A stretch of DNA of 64,000 nt from Cephalopachus bancanus. Lineage: Eukaryota; Chordata; Mammalia; Primates; Tarsiidae. The first letter of the stretch is position 1, and the number at the start of each line of letters is the position of its first letter. A program made the translations under genes and the position numbers. The stretch lies in contig JAPVLO010003057.1 of the NCBI GenBank assembly GCA_027257055.1, forward strand, positions 1 to 64,000. The letters are read 5' to 3'. Below the pieces are notes generated by a model. That model did no database searches. It was not told the DNA's origin and saw nothing but the letters and a program-made list of their open reading frames with translations. This document shows, one piece after another, positions 57,705 through 64,000 of the stretch.

Positions 57705-58737
57705 TAAATATTTTAATATAAGCAACCTTGTGTATCCAAGGTCATCTAAATGGTCTCATACCTGTTAAATCATGTTGGGAATTCAGGCTAATGGAATAAT
57801 CACACTGAAATCAGGGAAACCTGAATGTAATTCGCTGTTTATCATATCTCAGAAAATCACCAGGCAAAATGACAGAAAGGTGTCTCATTTCAGGACATAG
57901 GTATTTTTAACTAAACACTGAAAACTGCCTTCCCGAAACACTGTGAGACATGGAATTGAGTCTGGGAACTTCTAAGAAAGTATCAGGGCATATCACCATT
58001 CTCCTCCACATGCAGGTCTGAGGATGTTTCTTGAACTCTCTATGTTTCTCTCTGAAAAGTTGTAGATTGGGGATGGTGGTGACAGTTTCATACGTAAACT
58101 CTATAATAGGAGGTCAGCACTGGTGGATATTCTCTTTACTGTGAGTGCCACTACACTCCCTAGGAACCTGAGAGGACCTCTGTGAGCCTTCCACTCTGAA
58201 TGCACAAGGGACACCTGACCTGTCTTGAGAAATCACACCTGTTTAAGAGTAAGGTCAATGATGGTCAAACCCAGTGTCCTGAGACCTATATTGACCAATT
58301 CAGATTCATCTGACTCTGAAAGAACCTTTCCTGTGAGTACCAAGCTCAAATACATACAATTGTAGGAAAAAAAAACCTATGAGAAAAATAAACTCAGAAA
58401 ATCTGATAAATAGATATAGACTCAGTTATGGCAAAGATTATGGATTTATCAGAAAAAGGAGTAATAAAAATATATTGCAAGCATATTCAGAGATTAAAGG
58501 AAAATATAAACATAATGTGATAAATGGAAACTATTAAAAAAAGGAATCAAATGGACTCTTAGAGCCAAAAATATATACTTGATATAAAATATTTTCTGAG
58601 TATGCTTAATATCAGATTAGTCAGTGCAGATAAAAGATTAGTAAGTGATTGAAACTAATCAAATTGAAATAGAGGCGAAAGGACAGAAAAAATAAATTTT
58701 GTAAGATTTTATTCTGTAACTTGTAGGAACACATAAG
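57705..58737. other. Intergenic DNA, nothing recognised
   Basis: No gene, V signal or repeat family supported. Confidence 0.4.
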
Positions 58738-58750
58738 AATTACAAACTTA

Positions 58751-59040
58751 GCCGGGCTCGGTGGCTCAGCCTGTAATCCTGCACCTTTGGGAGGCTGAGA
58801 TGACTGGATTGCCTGAGCCCGTGGGTTTGAGACCCTGCTGGACAGCGAGACCTCATCTCTACAATAAATCAAAAAAGATCAGCCGGGCGTGGTAGCACAT
58901 GCCTGTAATTGCAGCTACTAGGAAGGCTGAGGCGGAAGGATCGTCGGAACCCAGCAGGTCGAAGCTGCGGTGGCCGGGAGCAGCCACTGCACTCCACTCT
59001 GGGTGATAGTGTGAGACTCCAACTCAAAAAAAAAAAAAAA
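58751..59040 (+). mobile_element. Alu SINE, lineage-specific subfamily
   Basis: Sense Alu with a pure A tail and a perfect 13 bp target duplication 'aattacaaactta' at 58738-58750 and 59041-59053. Confidence 0.97.
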
Positions 59041-59053
59041 AATTACAAACTTA

Positions 59054-60224
59054 AAGTTAACCAGAAATAACAAAAAAATAACCTAATAAACATGTGTTTA
59101 GACCTTTAAACCTTTCTCCGCTGCACATTCTGTTCTACCACACCCATTCTCTGCTAGCTGTGGATAAGAAGTAACCTAGGGCTAAAAAGACCTCAACTGC
59201 TGCTCTCCAGACTACTGTGACTCAGTAGTTCCCACTAAGAAGCTAAGCCATTTTATCTGGGAAAGTAAGTTCAGTCTCAATCCCTGTATCCTTAAATCCT
59301 TGCAACTCACCACAGATTTCCAATGATGTTCTTTCAAGACCCTCATGGTTCATCAGATATTATTTTCATGTGCATTTTAGGAACAGTATGGTTATACTTT
59401 TTGGCATTAAAAAGCTGAGGTTGTAAAAGAGAAGGAATATAATCTGAAAATCAGTTTGGGGAATGATACCATCTTCACAATATTAAGTCTGCTGATCTAT
59501 GAACAACTGAACATACAAGGCATTTTAATGTATTAAAGTTTTAATTTTCTTTAGCAATGTTTTATAGTTTTGAGTACACAGTCTTGTCCTATTTTCTAAA
59601 ATTAATCCCTAAGACTATTGTTATTTTTATTAAAATTACTAATTTTGATGGTATTTAAATGAAAAAAATTAGGGTAATTATACTGTTTTGTATTTGATGT
59701 GTTTACATTATATTGTGCAACATTATTTTTTAACAAATATTGAGTTTAGATAAGATAATATTTCCAAGCATATTTACCTTTTAAAATAATTTTGTGTTTT
59801 CAAGGTCATTTGAAATTCCATAAATGTTTTAGGAAGAATATGTTTACCTATTACTTTAAATATTCCTGCTATGATCTGTTTATATTTGTGTATAATTGAT
59901 AGTTAATTAGTGGATAACAGACTTCATACTGGTATTGAGATTTCTGATTAATGACCATAGTGTGTCTTGCCATTTATTTTTTCTTTTAAACTTCTAAGCA
60001 AGTATTTTATAATTTTCAGTTTTCAATGCCCTACACTCCAAGAACATCAGTTTTGTAGGTGCACATGTTGGCTCCTCTTTGTCACTATGGAGACCACTCA
60101 TCACATAAGTTGTCTTAGTAAGAGGGTGTAAGAAAGAATTTAGAGAATCTGGGCTTGTGTTAGGTTTTTCAAAATACAATTCAGGAAGGAGACTCTATTC
60201 AACAGCATTCGTCAGAAACACTAC
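59054..60224. other. Intergenic DNA, nothing recognised
   Basis: AT-rich. The part near 59880-59960 ('gataacagac', 'atttctgattaatga') resembles 26070-26115, so the duplicated IGHV1 flank may begin about here. Confidence 0.45.
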
Positions 60225-60582
60225 TAATAGGCGAAGCATAGATGATAGACAGATAGAGAGAGAGATACAGGATTGATTGATAGACGATAGATAAATAGAT
60301 GGAGAGAGGATAGATAGATACATAGATGAATAGATGATAAATACATGGAAAGACAAATGATTTCTAGACAGGTAGAGATTACAGACAGATGATAGATGGC
60401 AGATAGATATGGATAGGCAGATAGATGGTAGGATGGATACATGATAGATTGATAGTAGACAGATGATAGCTAAGTGAAAGATAGATGAGAGATAGATATG
60501 TAGAGAGACAGATAATAGATTATAGATAGAGATAGATGGATACATAGAGACAGATAGATAGGTAGACAGAGATAGATGAGCA
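60225..60582. repeat. (GATA)n complex microsatellite, ~350 bp
   Basis: Gata, gaca, gatg and gaga units. The minus-strand frames rich in YLSIYLS are translations of it. Longer counterpart of 26189-26280. Confidence 0.95.
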
Positions 60583-61149
60583 AGAATTTATTAGGCTAAT
60601 TATCAAATGTGATGATGAAGACTAGAAATCCCAGAATAGGTTGTTTGCAGGGAGAAGAATCAGGGCATCACATAGCATAGCTCACACTCAGTCAAAAGGT
60701 CTGAGGCCCAGAGGAGCTGATGATGTATCTACGTCTGAAGTCAAGGACCTGAATACCCAGGGCAAGACTGGTATAATACTGGAGTCCAAAGACCATACAA
60801 ACTGGAGTACCTGTGCTCATGAACATGAGATGGGTGTCCCCAGCTCCATAAGAGACAGAGAACTTGACTCTCCCCTGCCTTTGTCATCTATCTGGCACTT
60901 ATCACAATAGGTTGTTTCCAGTAGAAGTAAGAAATGAAGTAAACTGCTTTGGTGACTATAAAACAACTTCACTGAATTTATACCAAACCAGATCCTTGGA
61001 CTGAGGATCAATTGACTGAGTGGACAATGTCCTCAGCAAACACCAGCACAGACAATTGCAGGAATCATGCCTTAGCAGCTTTGTAGGAATTCTTTAATTC
61101 AGTCAAGTAGAGACCCAAAGTTCTATCACAGAGACTTTGCTTGGATTGG
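60583..61149. other. IGHV1-unit downstream flank, copy C (outer part)
   Basis: Counterpart of about 26335-26880, in the same order. An L1 3' end (61150-61510) is inserted here but not in the 26 kb copy. Confidence 0.7.
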
Positions 61150-61510
61150 GATACCTAAAGAAAGTGGGATATTATGCAGCCACAAAAAAGGACAAATACA
61201 TGGACTTTGCAGCAAATTGGATGGATTTGGAGTTGATCATACTCAGTGATTTATCACAGAAACAAAGAACTGAGTTCCATATATTATCAGTCATAAAGTA
61301 ACCTTGAACAATTATAATGCTATAAGAATGTGATTGGCACTAGTGGAAAACTATCAGAGGAGGGGAGGTGGGACTGGCAGTTGAGGGAAACTGCTAGAGG
61401 AGGGGGGGGCATATCTCATCAACACGGGTACCAGCATGATCAATGTTTGTATACTTAACTCTGAATTGTAGCCCACATCTTTATAATAAATTATTTTTTG
61501 AAAAAAAAAG
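61150..61510 (+). mobile_element. L1 3' end, sense
   Basis: 'gcagccacaaaaaaggac', 'ggactttgcagcaaattgg', 'gtgatttatcacagaaaca', 'cttaactctgaattgtagcc' and a poly-A end. Absent from the related block near 26880, so it inserted after that duplication. Confidence 0.92.
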
Positions 61511-61683
61511 TGGGAGAAACCCAAGCATCTGGTTTGGAAAAACTTCAGTGAATGTGCCTTATAATCACCAAAGTAGTTTCCTTCATATTTTGCTTCTAAA
61601 GTCATACTTTTAACTCATAAATCAGGGTATCCACATTGTCTCCGTCCCTGTCTTAGACTCAGCACGGTTGCTTTCTCCCTCAG
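61511..61683. other. IGHV1-unit downstream flank, copy C (inner part)
   Basis: Counterpart of 26885-27055, and also of the ends of 19005-19102 and 49350-49440, immediately before the RSS. Confidence 0.75.
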
Positions 61684-61722
61684 GGTATCTGACACTCTCA
61701 GAATGTGGGTTTTCACACAGTG
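61684..61722 (-). other. V-gene recombination signal (23-RSS)
   Basis: Minus strand: heptamer CACTGTG (61716-61722; one change from CACAGTG, with CAC and GTG kept), a 23 bp spacer (61693-61715) beginning TGAAAACCC, and nonamer TCAGATACC (61684-61692). Confidence 0.93.
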
Positions 61723-62159
61723 TGTCTTGCACAGTAATACACAGCCTGTCCTCAAGTCTCAACTTGCTCAGCACAATGTAGACTGTGCTCATGGACATGC
61801 CCTTGGTCATGGAGGATCTATCTTAAAATTTTCTGTGCATAGCTTGTGTCATCAGTACCAGGGTAAACCAGTCCCATCCACTGCAGCTCTTGTCCAGTGG
61901 CCTGTCACACATAGTACCTAAAAGAGTTGGTGAAGCTGTATCCAGAAATCTCACTTGGAGGCCTTCACTGAGTCCCCAAGCTTTTTCCCCTCAGCTCCAG
62001 ACTGCACCGTCTGGTCCTGGGAGCGCGTATCTGTGGAGACGAGACAGGAGTGAGTGAAATTCTCTTGACTTGCCCTGGTCCCATCTTCACCCTGGCACTT
62101 GGGCACTCCTTACCTGCAGCTGTTGCCACTATGAAGAAGAGACTCCAGCTACACTCCAT
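61723..62159 (-). pseudogene. IGHV1-like variable-segment pseudogene
   Basis: The leader exon (62114-62159, 46 bp) is intact: MECSWSLFFIVATAA followed by GTAAG. The V exon (61723-62030) starts DTRSQDQTVQSGAEGKKLGD. The FR1 cysteine region is replaced by 'tccaagtgagat', giving a stop and frame change. The FR2 tryptophan is lost (TGTGTGA in the WVRQ region), CDR2 is preserved as LVYPGTDDTSYAQK, a stop follows in FR3, and one base is missing in the EDTAVYYC codons although 'gtgtattactgtgcaaga' remains. Leader, donor, acceptor and RSS are good, so the decay is confined to the V exon. Confidence 0.95.
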
Positions 62160-62266
62160 GGTGAGGAGCTGTCTTCTCAGGGACTTCTCAAGAGATGCGA
62201 TATGGCTGTTAGGTGATGCTGTCAATGCACAAACATATCTGTATTTACCTGAGGTGCCCTCTGGTC

Positions 62267-62274
62267 ATTTGTAT
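62267..62274 (-). promoter_or_regulatory. IGHV octamer, one mismatch
   Basis: Minus-strand ATACAAAT, one base from ATGCAAAT, about 108 bp upstream of the leader ATG, the same spacing as the perfect site at 19685. Confidence 0.75.
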
Positions 62275-63000
62275 ATTTATAAGGTAGAATATTTTATAGC
62301 CAAAACTTATTTTTGAATGAGAAAGAGAAGATAGATGACACATGGATCATGTGAAAACGGGATGCTAAGGCCAAATCCTAATCGTGTTTGAGGATAGTGT
62401 TCAGAACGTCATGAACTCTATGTTGATTGAGCTTCTCCAACAGTAGAGCAAGCCATCACAGGCCATATTCCTCTCTTTGAACTCTCATTAAAATGACTCC
62501 AAGGCAACCCAGCCAATATAGGCTATCTTATGTGAATGTCATATTCTTGTGCTCAGTGTTCTTCAGCCAATTTTCACTTATTTATTTGTATGTGTGAACA
62601 TATATATGTATGTGTGTGCATCTAAGTGTAGAAATCCTCCCTCCCTACAGTTACTTAATATTAAGATATCTGGCAGGGTTGCAAAGTCTCCTCCTACATT
62701 TGTTCTCATTGAAATATTGAATTTGATAAATGCTCCCAATAGAATGGAATATATTGTGCAAACTTCAGTAGTCCTTATCAGCTTATTACTATTATAGACG
62801 TTTTTGAAAAAGGGAGGATCTAGTTCCCTAGAGAAAACCACTCCCCTGTCTCCTGATCACCGCTTCTGGGTCTGAAGCCTGTCTGGGTGGGTGCTGAGCA
62901 CCCACTACAGTCCAGCCTTCATCCTGGACGGAAGTTCCATCTTGGTTCACAGAGGGAGACTGAATCTCCTTTTAGTTCTCAATCCTCAGGAACAGGTGAG
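62275..63000. other. IGHV1-unit upstream flank, copy C
   Basis: Contains 62830-62990 ('ctgtctgggtgggtgctgag', 'cttcatcctgg', 'gttcaca') shared with 46760-46990 and 50310-50480. Confidence 0.6.
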
Positions 63001-64000
63001 CTCACTTAAACAGTCCCTGTTGAGGAGACATAATCACTTCCTGGTCTGATTGCAATAACTGCAGACCTCAACCAGAAATTGCTTATGGGGAGGGCCTTAC
63101 ATTCCCCACCCTGGGGTGAGCAGGAGGTACACGTGTGTTGCAAGGTCTTTGGTGATTGAAACTGGGTCCTGCATCCCACAACAGAGTCTGCAATGCAATA
63201 TCTCAGTGCTTCCTCAGAGTTGTGGCATGTGTCATACCCTCAACACAGGCTTGGCGCTGACACTTGTTTCTGACAATGGAGGAGACCTGGAAAGTGGGGG
63301 AACACTTGGTTGCTTCTTGTGACTGCTGCTTAGGACACTGGTGTCACCACCAGGGCTGGAGCCTGTGGCTGAGGCCACACTTCTGTTGGAAGAACACCTT
63401 CAATACCCAGGGGAACCTGAAGTTCACATACCTAAGGAAGAAAGACCTTTGAAGACTGGGGGGCAGAGGCAGTTCACTTTTGGCTGCTCATGGGATGTTG
63501 CTCTACAATGATGTCACCTCTTTGGGGGGGGTGTCATCTGGTTGTTGAGTGTGGTTCATCAACTATTGGGACTCCAGACTTCCTGAGGCCCCTTTTCATT
63601 ATGAAGGCAGAAAGCCTTGTCCACTTGTATCTCCAGCCTGCTAATCTTTTCCCTTTTTCTGGCTTCCTACTCAGTGGACCTCAGGTCATGTGACACACAG
63701 ACACAATCACCCAAGCCAGATCCTTTAGGAAATCCCTGATCTATTCATGGCTGTGTGTCTCTGGTTTAACCCTAAGGGATTCACATGGAAATACCAAAAT
63801 TCCATGAACAGGATAAAAACTTTGGCAAATGTCACTAAGGAAAGAGAAACAGTGTCTAAGGACAGTGAGAAAGGGATGCTGAATAAGTCTGGAGATGTAG
63901 GTGCCAAAAGTTCCAACTCATCTAGTGACATTGATTTGCCTGCCCTGTTATTCTTGTCCTAACATAGACTATGGAAATTATTACACATTAGCTTTAATAC
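63001..64000. other. Intergenic DNA, nothing recognised
   Basis: Several overlapping 60-72 codon frames on both strands, none with a recognisable domain. No V segment, RSS or repeat family identified. Confidence 0.4.

Noticed and set aside
60195..60545. 116-codon frame rich in isoleucine, serine, leucine and tyrosine
   Set aside because: Translation of the GATA microsatellite.
63001..64000. Possible seventh V segment at the right end
   Set aside because: No FR1 or FR3 cysteine context, no RSS and no octamer found on either strand.

Overview
This window is primate nuclear DNA carrying a degenerate part of the immunoglobulin heavy-chain variable (IGHV) locus. Alu (7SL-derived) dimeric SINEs and L1 LINEs fill much of it. 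About seventeen Alus share one unusual consensus: they open 'gccgggctcggtggctcag', have an intact Pol III B box 'ggttcgagacc', and end 'gagactccaactc' instead of the human 'gagactccgtctc'. That points to a non-anthropoid primate (tarsier or a strepsirrhine lineage), but I cannot name the species from sequence alone. There is no prokaryotic, viral or organellar gene content, and I found no CRISPR array, rRNA or tRNA gene.

The biological content is six IGHV segments, all on the minus strand and all pseudogenes: IGHV3-like (4658-5113), IGHV1-like (19142-19577), IGHV3-like (32417-32732, remnant leader near 33170), IGHV1-like (49480-49909), IGHV4-like (56945-57370) and IGHV1-like (61723-62159). 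Each has the V layout: a leader exon or its remnant, a short intron, a V exon, then a heptamer/22-23 bp spacer/nonamer recombination signal at the low-coordinate side. Octamer promoters (ATGCAAAT or one- to two-base variants) lie upstream of five of them. In an unrearranged locus the D, J and C genes would lie beyond the left end of the window. All three V clans (I, II, III) are interleaved.

The V segments sit in duplicated blocks whose flanks can be matched to each other: IGHV3 units (about 1440-5850 and 31440-33700), IGHV1 units (about 17570-20430, 47930-50480 and 60200-63000), and at least one unit that kept its flank but lost its V segment (26150-27060). This is the expected result of tandem duplication followed by decay.

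Retroelements fill the rest. A nearly full-length sense L1 runs 33915-40910 with a second L1 3' end and an Alu nested inside it. A 5'-truncated sense L1 occupies 40925-44725. An antisense L1 with its 5' UTR but no 3' half occupies 20870-25563. Many L1 3' ends are scattered elsewhere. Other transposed sequences are a solitary class II-like LTR (from 10355), a mariner transposase remnant (50555-50775) and a processed pseudogene of the acyl-protein thioesterase LYPLA1 (53797-54812, split by an Alu).

The most striking unexplained structure is a 517 bp inverted repeat at 6222-6738 with two equal 237 bp arms. Also notable are a composite Alu/L1-antisense/L1-sense insertion (13711-14723), an exact 87 bp tandem duplication (28846-29019), an L1 flanked by unusually long (~64 bp) direct repeats (29216-30493) and an exact 39 bp block shared by two distant sites. 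I found no intact protein-coding gene and no evidence for a new multi-gene system.
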